From NCBI RefSeq assembly GCF_000340215.1, contig NW_006921533.1, positions 6,229,424 to 6,293,423 of the forward strand: 64,000 nt of DNA, given 5' to 3'. Below are positions 11,054-22,011 of this stretch, one piece after another. Source of the stretch: Pseudocercospora fijiensis CIRAD86 (taxonomy: Eukaryota > Ascomycota > Dothideomycetes > Mycosphaerellales > Mycosphaerellaceae). Made by a program: the position numbers and the translations under genes. Each line of letters opens with the position of its first letter. Positions within the stretch are counted from its first letter, which is position 1. Below the pieces are notes generated by a model, which saw only the letters and a program-made list of their open reading frames with translations, made no database searches and was not told the DNA's origin.

Positions 11054-12952
11054 ATGGTCGCCCAAAGACATCCTGCCTTCGCGGAGGAGTCCGCTGAAGT
11101 GGAGGTCCTGTACGCCAGCTTGGAGAAGATGAAGTCTGTGTCGAAGAAGATCCAAAGCTCCATGACGCGCCTCAATGAAACCGGCAGGACGGTGCAAGAC
11201 GCGATCGGGCCCATCTATGGTAACACCCAACGACTCCAAGCTCAGAACACGAACATCGATAAGATTCTGCAGGCAATAGAGAAAGTGAAACAGCCACTGG
11301 ATATGCGCAACAGGGAGGAACGCATCTTGCGAAGTCGACCGGATAAGGTTGGTTTGACGGAGTACATTGCCAGCATGGATCGCACGAACCAGGCATTGAA
11401 AGAGCTGCAGAAAACGAATTTGCGATCGAATCAAGTCGCAATATCAGAACTCAGTGGACTACTTGCTGTCGGCTCCGGGAATCTCGAGGGCGTGTTTCGG
11501 GATATGCTTAGGCAGGATTCTCAACCAATAGAGCCTCTTAAACAGATCACCCAAGCACAGGACTTTCCGCGGATAGCATCTGCGAAGTCAGCGCAGCTTC
11601 GGACGATCAACTTGAATGTGGCTGGGTTCGTGTCAAAAGCAGCGGTTGCAGGCGGCGGAGACCTTACTCTGGCTGGAAAGGCGTATGCACACGAGCGGGG
11701 ACAGTACATGTCTCTGTCTCTGCAGAATCTCGCCACTGCATCCATATCAACGGCTCGCAAAGTCACTGCAGATGCTGTCTACAAGCCCGGCAGCTGTGCT
11801 ATCACCACTTATGCGACTGGAATCCAAGGCATGATTGTGGCGGAATACGATAACATCTGCAGCATATTTCAGCGCGATGAATGGGCCTCTGTCTTGCAGG
11901 CGACCTGCTCAGAGACACTACGAGCTTTCCAGTCCACGCTTCGAGATCTTGACGCTCATGTACGAAATCATCTGATCACGGACTGTTATCTTGCATATGA
12001 GATTATCGACGTGGTCACAAACACATCGCTCAGCATCGAGAAATCGACCAACGACCTTAAGCAATCTTTCTATGATGCGTTGAAGCCTGTACGAGAGACG
12101 GCCAAATCATCACTGTCAACACTGATACAGGACGTCAAGACCAAAGTCAGCCAGATGTTGCAGCTCCCGCCTGATGCAGCAGCCTTGCCCATTTCTGCAG
12201 ACGTCATGGCCAGATTACAGCTAATGACTGGCTATCTGGCACCTTTGAGCAGTATCATGCGCAGCGTAGGCGACGGAGGCTGGAACAATCCTCTCAATGC
12301 AAACTCCGCCCAAACCGTACCTACATTGAAGTCGTTTGATGTCGGAGCAGATGGCAAACAGCTCTTCGCACACTACAGCACCGACACTATCGAAGCTCTC
12401 CTGTCCTCGCTGGACGCGAAAGCGAGGGCAGCGCAGAAGAGCAAGAGTCACTGCGGCGTCTTCCTCGCCAACAATATTGCCGTCGTTGAGCGCATGATAC
12501 GTGGCTCGGAACTCCAAAGCCTGCTCGGCTCTGCGCAACCGAAGGTGGACGGGTGGAAGAAGAAAGCAACGCAAATGTACCTAGACGTGTGGAAGGAGCC
12601 GTCTGGGTTCCTGCTGGACGTTCAGTACACGTCGAAACAGCCTCGTCCGCCTTCGACAGGTGCAGCTGTCGACTCTGCGGCTATACTGAAGTCATTATCC
12701 AGCAAAGACAAGGATGCCATCAAGGAGAAGTTCAAAAACTTCAATGTATCCTTCGACGACTGCGTACAGAGACACAAAAGCTTCAAGATGGAGGCAGAGG
12801 TGCGGCGACAGCTCGGTAGAGATGTGCAGATGTTCATCGAGCCGCTCTATGCTCGATTCTGGGAGAGATATCATGAGGTTGACAAGGGTAAAGGCAAGTA
12901 CGTCAAGTACGACAAGAGCCAGCTGAGCGGGATACTAGCCGGGCTCAATTGA
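11054..12952 (+). CDS. EXO70: Exocyst complex subunit Exo70
   Basis: Single exon of 632 residues from ATG at 11054 (MVAQRHPAFAEESAEVEVLY); the frame is open upstream, but only by non-ATG codons. The N-terminal third is helical and coiled-coil-like (YASLEKMKSVSKKIQSSMTR, then RTVQDAIGPIYGNTQRLQAQ). The C-terminal Exo70 domain ends with a family-typical segment (QLGRDVQMFIEPLYARFWERYHEVD). Exo70 helps target the exocyst to PI(4,5)P2-rich plasma membrane at growing hyphal tips and septa by binding lipid and Rho GTPases. Length agrees with other fungal Exo70 proteins. It is followed in tandem by a septin gene, another polarity and cytokinesis factor, though the 1.6-kb gap argues against a shared transcript. 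Confidence 0.93.
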   Translation: MVAQRHPAFAEESAEVEVLYASLEKMKSVSKKIQSSMTRLNETGRTVQDAIGPIYGNTQRLQAQNTNIDKILQAIEKVKQPLDMRNREERILRSRPDKVGLTEYIASMDRTNQALKELQKTNLRSNQVAISELSGLLAVGSGNLEGVFRDMLRQDSQPIEPLKQITQAQDFPRIASAKSAQLRTINLNVAGFVSKAAVAGGGDLTLAGKAYAHERGQYMSLSLQNLATASISTARKVTADAVYKPGSCAITTYATGIQGMIVAEYDNICSIFQRDEWASVLQATCSETLRAFQSTLRDLDAHVRNHLITDCYLAYEIIDVVTNTSLSIEKSTNDLKQSFYDALKPVRETAKSSLSTLIQDVKTKVSQMLQLPPDAAALPISADVMARLQLMTGYLAPLSSIMRSVGDGGWNNPLNANSAQTVPTLKSFDVGADGKQLFAHYSTDTIEALLSSLDAKARAAQKSKSHCGVFLANNIAVVERMIRGSELQSLLGSAQPKVDGWKKKATQMYLDVWKEPSGFLLDVQYTSKQPRPPSTGAAVDSAAILKSLSSKDKDAIKEKFKNFNVSFDDCVQRHKSFKMEAEVRRQLGRDVQMFIEPLYARFWERYHEVDKGKGKYVKYDKSQLSGILAGLN

Positions 12953-14535
12953 GGGTTGGGCGTGCGGTCCACTGAGAAGTTTGCTTGCTGTGTAGGAATG
13001 ATACCCAGGTCTCTGTATGATAGCATTGGTAGATATCGAGATGTCAGATCTGAGAAAGGTCGATACTCCAGATCGCTCGCACTCGCACTCATGGGAATGG
13101 ACTAGCTTCCTGAATTTACGGGCATGTGATTGGAGAGGTGCTGCCACGGAGGCTTGCGGCAGCCTTGCCGATTCGTCGATAGCGCGGCGAGCTTCATTTC
13201 CCATGTTGCAAGGCTAGGAGTCTCTCATCTCACCACGGCACAGCGCAGCGCAGCGCAGCAAGCTTTCAGATGGTGTGAGGTACTCACAGCAGCAAGTAGG
13301 CGCCTTATCCTTAGGACGCAAAGCCTTCAGCGTGGGAAGATATATGCATGGTGATGTGTGGTGGACATTGAGTTCTGTCGAAGGCCAATGCCGATGCAGA
13401 TTGAATTGCGAAAGCTTGGCCGCGGATGTACGTGAAACGCGTGTGACAACGCTGACACTGCAGGCATGATTGCTCTCGTATGTACATTCACTTGTTGGAC
13501 AAAGCTTCCACAGCCTTGCGGAATGCTGTCCTGCTGGCACGTGAGATGGAGTGACCGCTCGGCACAATGATGATGTTGATGAGTTGACGCGCTCAATGCA
13601 ACCACGCTGTCCTCGTTTTTCCGTGAGTACAGACGCGTGCGGCGGGCGGTAGGAGCTTCCCCAAGCGAAGTAGCTTGTGTGCAGGGAGGTCAAGCAGGTA
13701 CCAGGCGGCGGATGTTGTACGACAGAAAGCCCACTGCGAGGCGAGGTGAGGCGTCTGCGAGGCACAGCGGCGTGTGTCTCCAGGCGGATGGAATCTGCGT
13801 GCCTCGATCGCCTGCGGAGTCGTGAAAAGTGCTGTTCGCCGAGAGTTTGTGAGGCTCAATCATTCAATGTGCTGCGGAGACGGCAAGATTTGCACGGAAC
13901 GGGCACAGGCCAAGCCTTTGCAGCCCGGCGAGAAACCCCTGCGAACCCCTAAACCTGGCTCAGCGCAGCACGGCGTGCTCTTCTCAGTCTTCTGCTGCAC
14001 CTCCCTTTTAGGCCTCACCCAGCGCCAGCGGCAGCAAGCAGGCTCTCCGACCAGCATCTCGGCGACTGACGACGTCGCATTCTTACTCCCTCCCCTACGT
14101 TTTAATACTTCTTGTCCCTCTTTGCCAGTCCCTTGAGCCGCGGCGCCGTCGTGAACGAGTGGAACGACACGCGGCATCTCAGTCGCATTGAAGCCAGCAG
14201 AATTTCCCTGTACGCCCACCATCCCCTTCCCTTCCCTCCCCGTCCCTACTCCAACTCCATCTACCGCGCCTACTGCGCCTCCTGCGCCAATACCTCCATC
14301 TCGCAGCTGCCGCGACTGACACCTGCAATTGCTCTAGCGCAGCATCACCACAGAAGGCACTCCACGCTCCTCGACCAACACAACAACCCGGACGCTCTCG
14401 CCATGGGTAAGCCAACTCCTCCCTCCTCCATCATCACATACACTCCCATCACCTCTCCCAATCGCACGCCCGTCGGCGGCATCGCACACGTCTCGTCCGA
14501 GCACGCGCCGCCGCACGGAACACCACAGCAGCACC
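12953..14535. promoter_or_regulatory. Long upstream region of the septin gene
   Basis: 1.58 kb without a supported gene. It contains an AGCGC pentamer array at 13240-13259. A pyrimidine-rich stretch (about 14200-14290) is typical of a highly expressed fungal gene's 5' leader. An ATG in a good context (CGCCATGGG) at 14403 starts a 102-codon frame that runs to 14711 and so overlaps the septin start in another frame. That could be an inhibitory upstream ORF if transcription begins before 14403. Open frames on the minus strand (13214-13765) lack coding character. Confidence 0.4.
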
Positions 14536-16241
14536 ATGTCCGTCTCTACCAGGGCGAGCAGCAAGAGCAAGAGCGGCAGCACCATCACCGGCCACGACCA
14601 CAGCAGCAGCAGTCCCCATCCGCTGGCGACGGGCACTGCGGCGCTCGCTCGGGTCGTCTCTCACGACCGCGCAGAACTTACCCTCAAGGACTTGGGCGTG
14701 CCGGGCACTGACTCCAAACTCACAGCAACCCCCAACGGTCAGATAGCTGCGCCGAACCGCACATCTCCTCAGCCGCCTTCGGCATTACCCAATGGCAAGC
14801 CTGCCTCTCCCCTAGTATCATCAAGCAACGCCATGTTTAACGAAGGCACCACAGCGCCGCAGACGGTGTCCTCCAAAGATCCCAAGGCCGCGGCGCAAGC
14901 GGCCACCGACATGAGGAACATTGTGCGCAGGAAGCTCACAGGATACGTTGGCTTCGCGAATCTGCCCAATCAATGGCACCGCAAGAGCGTGCGAAAAGGC
15001 TTCAACTTCAACGTTATGGTCGTTGGTAAGAATTTCACAAGGACGTGCGCACACGAGCACGCGCGCTGACCACGCCATAGGTGAATCTGGCCTTGGAAAG
15101 TCGACTCTCGTGAACACTCTCTTCAACACCTCTCTGTACCCACCGAAGGAGCGCAAGCAGCCGTCGCTCGACTTCGCGCCAAAGACGGTCAGCATACAGT
15201 CTATTTCAGCAGACATCGAAGAGAATGGTGTGCGCCTGCGCTTGACTGTCGTCGACACGCCCGGCTTTGGTGATTTTGTCAACAACGATGACTCGTGGAG
15301 ACCAATCGTCGAGAACATTGAGCAGCGCTTTGATGCCTACCTCGACGCGGAGAACAAGGTCAACCGCATGAACATCGTGGACAACCGCGTCCATGCCTGC
15401 GTGTATTTCATTCAGCCAACCGGCCACTCATTGAAGCCTTTGGACGTCGAGGTCATGCGCAGATTGCATACCAAGGTCAACCTAATCCCGGTCATCGCCA
15501 AGTCGGACACACTTACAGACGAGGAGATTGCGGCCTTCAAGCAGCGTGTAAGTAGCGGTAACTTGCGATGCACTGTAAAGATGGCTAACGAGAAGACAGA
15601 TCTTGGCCGATATCCACCATCACAACATCCACATCTTCGAGGGCCCACGATACGAGCTCGATGATGAGGAGACCATCGCGGAGAACAACGAGATCATGTC
15701 CAAGGTCCCGTTTGCGGTTGTTGGTGCCAACACCGAGGTCTCGACGCCAGAGGGTCGCAAGGTCCGTGGCCGTCGTTACCCATGGGGTGTCATCGAGGTC
15801 GACAACGAGGAGCACTGTGACTTCGTCAAGCTGCGACAGATGCTCATCCGGACCCACATGGAAGATCTCAAGGAACACACCAACAACTTCCTGTACGAGA
15901 ACTACCGATCTGACAAGCTCACTGCAATGGGTGTTGCACAGGACCCAAGCGTCTTCAAGGAGGTCAACCCAGCAGTCAAGCAGGAGGAAGAGCGCTCACT
16001 TCATGAGCAGAAGCTCGCCAAGATGGAGCTCGAGATGAAGATGGTCTTCCAGCAGAAGGTGCAAGAAAAGGAGAGCAAGCTGAAGCAAAGTGAAGAAGAG
16101 CTCTACGCCAGACATCGCGAGATGAAGGAGCAACTCGACCGCCAGAGACAAGAGCTCGAAGAGAAGAAGGCACGAATCGAAAGCGGTCGGCCGATCGAGG
16201 AGAAGGGCCGCAAGAAGGGCGGCTTTTCACTCCGAGGCTAA
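14536..16241 (+). CDS. CDC3: Septin, CDC3/AspB type
   Basis: Three exons (14536-15025, 15081-15547, 15600-16241) separated by introns of 55 nt (GTAAGA..ATAG) and 52 nt (GTAAGT..ACAG); 532 residues. A long Ser/Pro-rich N-terminal extension (about 130 residues) precedes a basic segment ([16 protein letters not shown]). The GTPase domain shows G1 GESGLGKST, whose first Gly codon is split by intron 1, G3 DTPGFGD and G4 AKSD. The septin unique element follows, then a C-terminal coiled coil (about 430-515, [19 protein letters not shown]). The long N-terminus and [20 protein letters not shown] match the Cdc3/AspB paralogue rather than Cdc10, Cdc11 or Cdc12. It would assemble into hetero-oligomeric rods at septa and branch sites. 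Confidence 0.95.
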
Positions 16242-16849
16242 AAGAGCCACGCCGTTGGCTTTGGCTGTGTTTTGAGCATGGTGTTTCTGTGATGGGCTTG
16301 GCATTGGCAAAGCAGGCGCGGGTTGTTGTCAGAGGTAAGCACTTTTTAGTGCTCAACTTCTAAACGCTCACAACGCCGGCGTTGCGGTCATCAAGCGGGC
16401 TGAGATCGTACGGTTGGCGTCGCGAGCGGAGAGACCTTTTTAATGTCACTAATCTATATCGCCACTGCAACTACCTCATCTGCTTGGAAGAAGCCGGCCA
16501 CAAAGAACACACCAAATCGACTCACTGTCATCACCATCGCCTCGGCAGCGATGACCTGGTGTGTGGCCGAGACACAGGTCGACAAGGACGGATGACAGAA
16601 GGAAAGTTACTTGCTGCAGGATGAGGCCTCTTTATGTTGTGATACCACAGCGACTTGTTTCTTGTTTGATATTATAGCCTGGCTGACCTGACCTGACTGT
16701 GTTTCCTTGTGTTGGACTCCTCAAGATAGCAACGGTATTAGTAGCGGACACAGTTGCAACTTATTCCATCTCTTTCTCCATGTATCTTACCATTTTCCTG
16801 CTTATGGCTTCTTAGCGTTGTGTTACTACCCGACACAAACCCACTTTCC
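16242..16849. other. Intergenic after the septin gene
   Basis: About 600 bp with no supported gene. It should include the septin 3' UTR and perhaps an old promoter for the transporter relic that follows. I see no repeat or RNA gene. Confidence 0.35.
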
Positions 16850-17460
16850 CGCAGTCACCAGATGAAGTAGAACTCGAACAGCGAGACTTCCCACAAATAA
16901 GAGAACCTCACGAATCCTCACCAGAACTCGAAAAAGTCGACCAGCAGTCCTCACGACGAAGATGAAGACGGCGAAAACGAAGACAATGCCTCCAGCATCT
17001 TCTCAGAACCCCACGTGGAAGCTCCACCCAGTCTCCACCAACCCAGCACCCAAGACTCAGCAGTCCTCTCCCGCACCACTACCTCTCAAAGAATCTCGCG
17101 AACCCAAACCGCAGCCTCAACCGCTATATCTCGAATCAGGTCCCGAGCTCCACGTCCAAATTTCACCTATTCCTTAACTCACGAGAAACCTTCTGTCTCT
17201 GTAGCCGTGGAATTCGATTCTCTACAAGATCTTTATAGACTAATGACCTGGACCTGGAGAAAGAAGGTGATTTGATGACTTCTGTTGTAGGTTCACGGCT
17301 ATGGGAGCGAGAAACATTCGCTTCCTCAGTATTACTCCTCCTGCTGTCCGACAGATACATATCTAAAAGGAATTTGATGATTGGCCACCCTCGGATTCTC
17401 ACTCTTCCTTGTAGGGGTTTGGGATTGGAGTAGTAGCTGTAGGATTCGAACAGTTCCTCC
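16850..17460 (+). pseudogene. Decayed MFS transporter relic (DHA1-like, N-terminal part only)
   Basis: Fragments of an MFS drug or polyamine-type transporter can be followed in order but not in one frame. From about 16945 a frame reads an acidic, Ser-rich cytoplasmic N-terminus, then SVAVEFDSLQDLYRLMTW and TWRKKVI before a stop at 17273. This matches the (V)DFxGPDDPYxPxNWxxRKKV signature that precedes TM1. Just after, at about 17290-17335, GFTAMGA and TFASSV (the TM1 region) appear in different frames. At about 17365-17425 QISKEF and VATLGFSLFLVG (the TM2 region) follow. Nothing further is recognisable. At least two frameshifts and in-frame stops are needed, and ten or more helices are missing, so this is a dead, truncated copy. 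Confidence 0.6.
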
Positions 17461-17804
17461 TGGTTTGGAGGTCCAAGCCGTCTTCAGGCTTGGCTACGCG
17501 TATACAACAGAGCTGTAGGAATTATTGAAGTATCCTCATTATCGTGGCTCGAGGTGATGGGCTAGCGGCCTGTTAAGCTTTAAGCCGTGTACAAAATCAT
17601 ACCTTATTAGCTTACCGAGGTCTTAGGGCAATTCACAGCGCGATCGCACGACGCGACGGAACAGCCACAAGTTTGCAGTTCCCAAATTTCTAAATCGTCT
17701 TCAGATCAGAATTACCAAATATGAAAGCTGATGCCCGGAGAAGGAGGACAACTTGGAACAAAATCCCTTAGCCACGGAGCCGACCATTTTGCCGCTTGAA
17801 GCAG
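17461..17804. promoter_or_regulatory. Upstream region of the SGNH hydrolase gene
   Basis: 344 bp between the transporter relic and the SGNH hydrolase start. It should contain that gene's promoter. No specific element is visible. Confidence 0.3.
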
Positions 17805-18685
17805 ATGTCTGGCATCCTTGGACTCCTCTGCAGCGTTTTGTGGTCCATCTCGTCGAGCTTTTGCTCAGACTATGCAGTGGACAGTAGCAGTCAAGGCGCC
17901 TGTACAGTTGCACGAGATGTTCCACTACGGATGCTAGCGATAGGAGACAGTATCACAGCTGGTTGGGGAGATCCAGAGCAAAACAGCTATCGCCTGCCTT
18001 TATGGAATCGTTTGGAGGCCGACTGCAAGGAGCGCCCGATCTTCTTCATTGGCAAGTGTTTCTCTGCTCGTAGTTTGCTCGCAACATCTGACGGAAAACA
18101 GGTACACGAGACTCTGGGTCGATGAGCGACAATCTTCACGAAGGATATCCAGGCTACTCGGCAGCAAAGCTTGCAACTGATATCGAGTACGACCTGTACG
18201 TCAGCCTCTATCTGAAGCCTAATGTGGTCTTCATCCATGCTGGGACCAACGATTGCGATGACATCCTTCCTCAGCCGAAGTCTGCAGAAGCTGCGGCTTC
18301 AAATGTCGGCAAGCTCATAGACATGGTCGTGCATGCCGTTCCAAATGTGACTGTCTTGGTCGCGCAAATCATCACGTCCGACGTTCCCGGCAAGGAATTC
18401 ATGCCCATGATCAATCGTGGGATTCGCGAAGTCGTAGCCGCTAGAGCGGATGCTGGGTTCAAAGTCATGACTGTCGATATGAGCCGTATTGGTGTCGACG
18501 GAACAGATCTGGCGGACGGATTGCATCCCAACCCGCAGGGATATCGAAAGATGGCGAATCTGTGGTTCGAAGTGATGCAGGTCGCGAGCGGCAGGGGCTG
18601 GATCACGCCGCCAGCAGAAGTGACATTTGCGAAGTCCAGACGATCGGTGCGAGATTCGATGAGACGGGTAGTCGAGCAGAGATGA
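17805..18685 (+). CDS. Secreted SGNH/GDSL-type esterase with a GC-AG intron
   Basis: Two exons, 17805-18051 and 18102-18685, giving 276 residues. The 50-nt intron begins with GC (GCAAGT), has a CTGAC branch-like site and ends AACAG. Splicing there joins FFIG to TRDSGSMSDN, the usual order in this family, while the unspliced frame runs into TGA. The N-terminus (MSGILGLLCSVLWSISSSF) is a signal peptide. SGNH blocks are visible: block I LAIGDSITAGWG (nucleophile Ser), block II GYPGYS, block III HAGTND (oxyanion Asn) and block V DGLHPNPQGY (catalytic His and Asp). The enzyme would act outside the cell on ester bonds, perhaps acetyl groups on plant polysaccharides, but the substrate cannot be read from sequence. 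Confidence 0.9.
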
Positions 18686-19248
18686 TTGTGCCCTCCCAAG
18701 AAGCTTCATGCACACGTGTTTCTCGCAGCGCAGCACACCGAGTATGGCATTGAGATAGATCGGGCCAGGCGATCAAGGAGACGACATACATGTGGGTTGG
18801 AGGAAGACGAAGTGCGGCAGAAGAGATGTCATATGTCATGGTCGGCTAAGCTTCGGAAGCTGATTCACGTGCCGACGCCGATGTGCCGGTACCGTGCAAG
18901 GATGTTCTGCTGCGTGCCTGCCTATCTCGGCGGCTCGGGCATTGAGATTTGTTGAAGTGAGCAGTCTCTCGGCCTCGCCCTCGCCCGCAGCCTGACGTGG
19001 CTTGACTGCTTGCTTGCTCCAGCGATGGATGGATACCGTCTTTCCCGTTGCCCAATTGCGTCTTTGTCACTTCCACCTCATCCATCTACCTATCTCTGTA
19101 CCACGCGTGGCCATCTCGTTTGCCTTCCCTTCTTGCCCGAAGTCACCCTTTATCGCATGCCCTGCCCTCTCTTGGCCTTCGCTGGACGAATGCGCTCCTC
19201 TCCCTGTGACCTCCAAGCAGTGAGCACGCCGACCGCCTTCCAAACAAA
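18686..19248. promoter_or_regulatory. Upstream region of the Mch1-like transporter gene
   Basis: 563 bp in tandem orientation between the SGNH and MFS genes. It should carry the SGNH terminator and the transporter promoter. Pyrimidine-rich runs occur at about 19060-19200, as is common before fungal starts. No other element is recognised. Confidence 0.35.
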
Positions 19249-20909
19249 ATGCACAACCCAGATCGATCGGCCGAGCAGGGGCATCGGAAAGCGCGCATTC
19301 TTGCCTCTGTTGCGGCAACCATCATTGCCCTGAGCTGCGGTATGCCGACGCATGCATAGTCTCCAAAGTTGAAGGTCCAATGGCTGACATGCTACTAATA
19401 GGAACGAATTATGGCTTCAGTGCTTGGGCTCCACAATTCGCTGCGCGCCTACAACTCAACGCAACCCAAACGAACCTGATAGGGAATTTCTGCCAGCGAA
19501 TGCCAAATGCATGGCGAATACCAGGAGGCATCTTAATAGATTCAAAAGGGCCGCGCTGGGGAGTCTTGATGGGCTGTATATGTCTGGCATTGGGATACTT
19601 TGCTCTGAAGAGTGCCTACGATGGGGGCGCTGGCAGTATGGGAATGCCCTTGCTGTGTCTTTCTGCGCTTATGACTGGCATGGGAGGTTGTACGGCATTC
19701 TCTGCTGCCATCAAAGCTTCTGCGAGTAATTGGCCAACCCATCGTGGAACTGCGACGGCTTTCCCACTCAGTGCTTTTGGATTGAGTGCCTTCTTCTACA
19801 CCACAACAGCTGGAATTTTGTTTCCCGGCGATACTAGCGGCTATCTCAAGCTGCTGGCTTACGGAACGACCGTCATGACCTTTGTCGGCATGCTGTTTTT
19901 GCGCATCGTGCCAACAGGGCGAGATGACGATCACAACGCCGCTTATGGTGTTGTACCTGCAGAGGATTTAGATCAGCAGAGTCTCAAGAAGCCTCGTAGA
20001 GATAGCACACGCTTGCACAATACGAGCACGCGAAGTACGCAAAGCTCAAGTCATAGTCGATCTGCAAGCAAGGCCAGCACTGCCAATGGAGACGCCGATG
20101 AGAGATCGTCCTTGTTCTCGTCAGGCTCTAGTGGACCTGGCGATATTCGAGACGATATCGAGGACGCGGAGAATCCTTATCAGAACCACAATCGGCCAGA
20201 AATCACAGGATGGGCGCTACTCCGAACTCCAAAATTCTGGCAGCTTTTTGTACTGCTTGCTTTGCTTTGTGGTGTCGGACTCATGACTATCAACAATATT
20301 GGCAACAACGCTCGGTCGCTTTGGCATCATTACGATGACAGCGCGAGCAAGGAATTCATCATGAAGCGCCAGCTTATGCACGTGAGCATTCTGTCCTTCT
20401 GCTCCTTCCTGGGTCGACTTGCCAGTGGCATTGGTTCGGATTGGCTCATCCACAATCATGCCTCAAGATTCTGGACATTGGTTGCCTCCGCGGCAATCTT
20501 TGTCGGAGCGCAGGTCGTTGCGATAACACTGGAAGATCCTAGGCATCTATATTTCCTCTCAGGATCCACAGGTCTCGCCTATGGTGTCCTTTTTGGCGTA
20601 TATCCTGCTTTGGTCGCCGATGCTTTTGGTCCGACAGGACTCGGCATCAATTGGGGCTGTATGACTTGGTCGCCAGTTCTGAGCGGCAATATTTTCAATT
20701 TGTTCTATGGCTCTATTCTTGACAAGCATTCCACCTGGGACGGCGGCGAGCGTCAATGCGACGAAGGCAAGGAATGCTATGCAAGTGCCTATTACATCAC
20801 CCTATGCTCATCTGTGATTGGGGTATTGTGGACATTGTGGTGCATCCGTCAAGAGAAACTTGAGCACATGCGCGATCAGAAAGAGCAGGCTCGCGAGCAT
20901 CAGCCTTGA
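19249..20909 (+). CDS. MFS transporter, Mch1/nodulin-like monocarboxylate-transporter family
   Basis: Two exons, 19249-19339 and 19402-20909, with a 62-nt GTATGC..AATAG intron; 532 residues. Exon 1 supplies the cytoplasmic N-terminus and the first half of TM1 (ASVAATIIALSCG). It joins GTNYGFSAWAPQFAARLQL, the nodulin-like/Mch1 signature. About twelve membrane helices are visible in two blocks, separated by a long Ser-rich, acidic cytoplasmic loop (residues about 220-305). Relatives are uncharacterised vacuolar or plasma-membrane carriers; S. cerevisiae Mch1 resembles monocarboxylate carriers but has not been shown to transport them. The extended substrate-free loop SSSHSRSASKAS looks like a phosphorylation region. 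Confidence 0.88.
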
Positions 20910-21165
20910 TCTCGTCCTGCTTATCCATTGGCACCTTTTCTTGTCTCCATTTCAGCGACGGCGTTGGTTGGTTTGGGAGGATTGGAAGGTCATTCCGGCC
21001 AGAAAGAGAGCACTGGAAGTGCTAGATCTGCCGCCTGCGGCTGCCCAGATTAAAGGCGCCCGGCGAGCGGTCATCGATGCCCAGGTCTGGGCCAAATAGA
21101 GATGATATAGATTGTTGATACCTGCCACATGGCCTTGGTCCAAGTGTATCCTTCCGACGAAGCCT

Positions 21166-22011
21166 CTAAGCTGATTTTCGTGTGGCAACCGCCCACCAAT
21201 TGTCTTTCTCGTAGCCAGACTCGACAACCTCGCCACCAGCGCCATGGATATCATCCTCCAACTCACCTTTTCTATAGAGATGATAGTACCGATGAAACGT
21301 CCGATCTTCGGCAGGAGCACCATTCGAATCATCATTCTTCGCCTTCTTCGAAACTCTCATAACCCACGGCACCATCACATCCTGATCATCCTTCTCACTC
21401 CACCCCCTCCGACTACCATCTTGCTCCAAAGCCCAAACATAAATCAAAGCCCTCCCATCCTTCGCCTTCAACGTCTTCAAAATCTCTCGTACAGCCTCAA
21501 TCCTTCGGTCCCGTGTGGAAAGATGATGCACGACAGCTATAGAAATCGCGAAATCAAATTTCGAAGGTTGATGCGGTAAGTCGAGAATATCTGAGACGAT
21601 GACGGAATGTGGTTGATGGTTTTTCGCGATGGTGATGAGGTTTGCAGATCTCTTACCTGTTAGTTAACTTACCGACAGATGCATATAGAGATGGATGTGG
21701 TCGTATGCATACCGGTCGGAGCCGATTATGAAGATGTTGGGGTTTACGGTGAGGTATTTTCCGTTTCCGCAGCCGATGTCTAGGCCTATTGAGCCTGGGG
21801 ATAGGTTCTGGAGGAAGCGTTCGATTATTGGCCATGGCTGGAGCGATTTCGTAAGTAAGGTGAGGAGGAGAGAGCAGATGGTGGGTGTGGCGCTTACTTT
21901 GTAGCGTGTGGATGAGAAATGTGAGGCGATTTGTTCGTAGACTTCGTGGACGTGCTCTTGTTCATATTGTTCGCCTCCAAGTGGAGAGTTGTCTTGAGAT
22001 TCGGGAGGCAT
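21166..22011 (-). CDS. TRM9: tRNA wobble-uridine carboxymethyl methyltransferase TRM9
   Basis: Three exons on the minus strand: 22011-21898, 21837-21713 and 21649-21166, giving 240 residues. Intron 1 is 60 nt (GTAAGC..TCCAG); intron 2 is 63 nt (GTATGC..AAGAG). EQEHVHEVYEQIASHFSSTR is the Trm9 N-terminal signature. SAM-binding motif I is LDIGCGNGKYL, followed by IIGSDRS across intron 2, then SDILDLP and ISIAVVHHLST. The C-terminus GRALIYVWALEQ and RFHRYYHLYRKGEL-like sequence (here RTFHRYYHLYRKGEL) is also typical. The enzyme adds the last methyl group to cm5U to form mcm5U34 in tRNA with Trm112. Intron 2 has a second AG seven nucleotides earlier; using it would put TAA in frame. Confidence 0.93.

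Noticed and set aside
10573..11214. 213-codon minus-strand frame at the EXO70 promoter
   Set aside because: No conserved feature, overlaps EXO70 start, low-complexity composition; chance.
13214..13765. 183-codon minus-strand frame
   Set aside because: Ser/Arg/Pro-rich chance translation in the septin upstream region, no homology or start context.
17441..17512. tRNA-like fold on the minus strand with GTTCGAATCC
   Set aside because: D-like and anticodon-like hairpins can be drawn, but the T-stem does not pair around TTCGAAT, the D-loop lacks GG and the acceptor is only five pairs. Not a tRNA gene.
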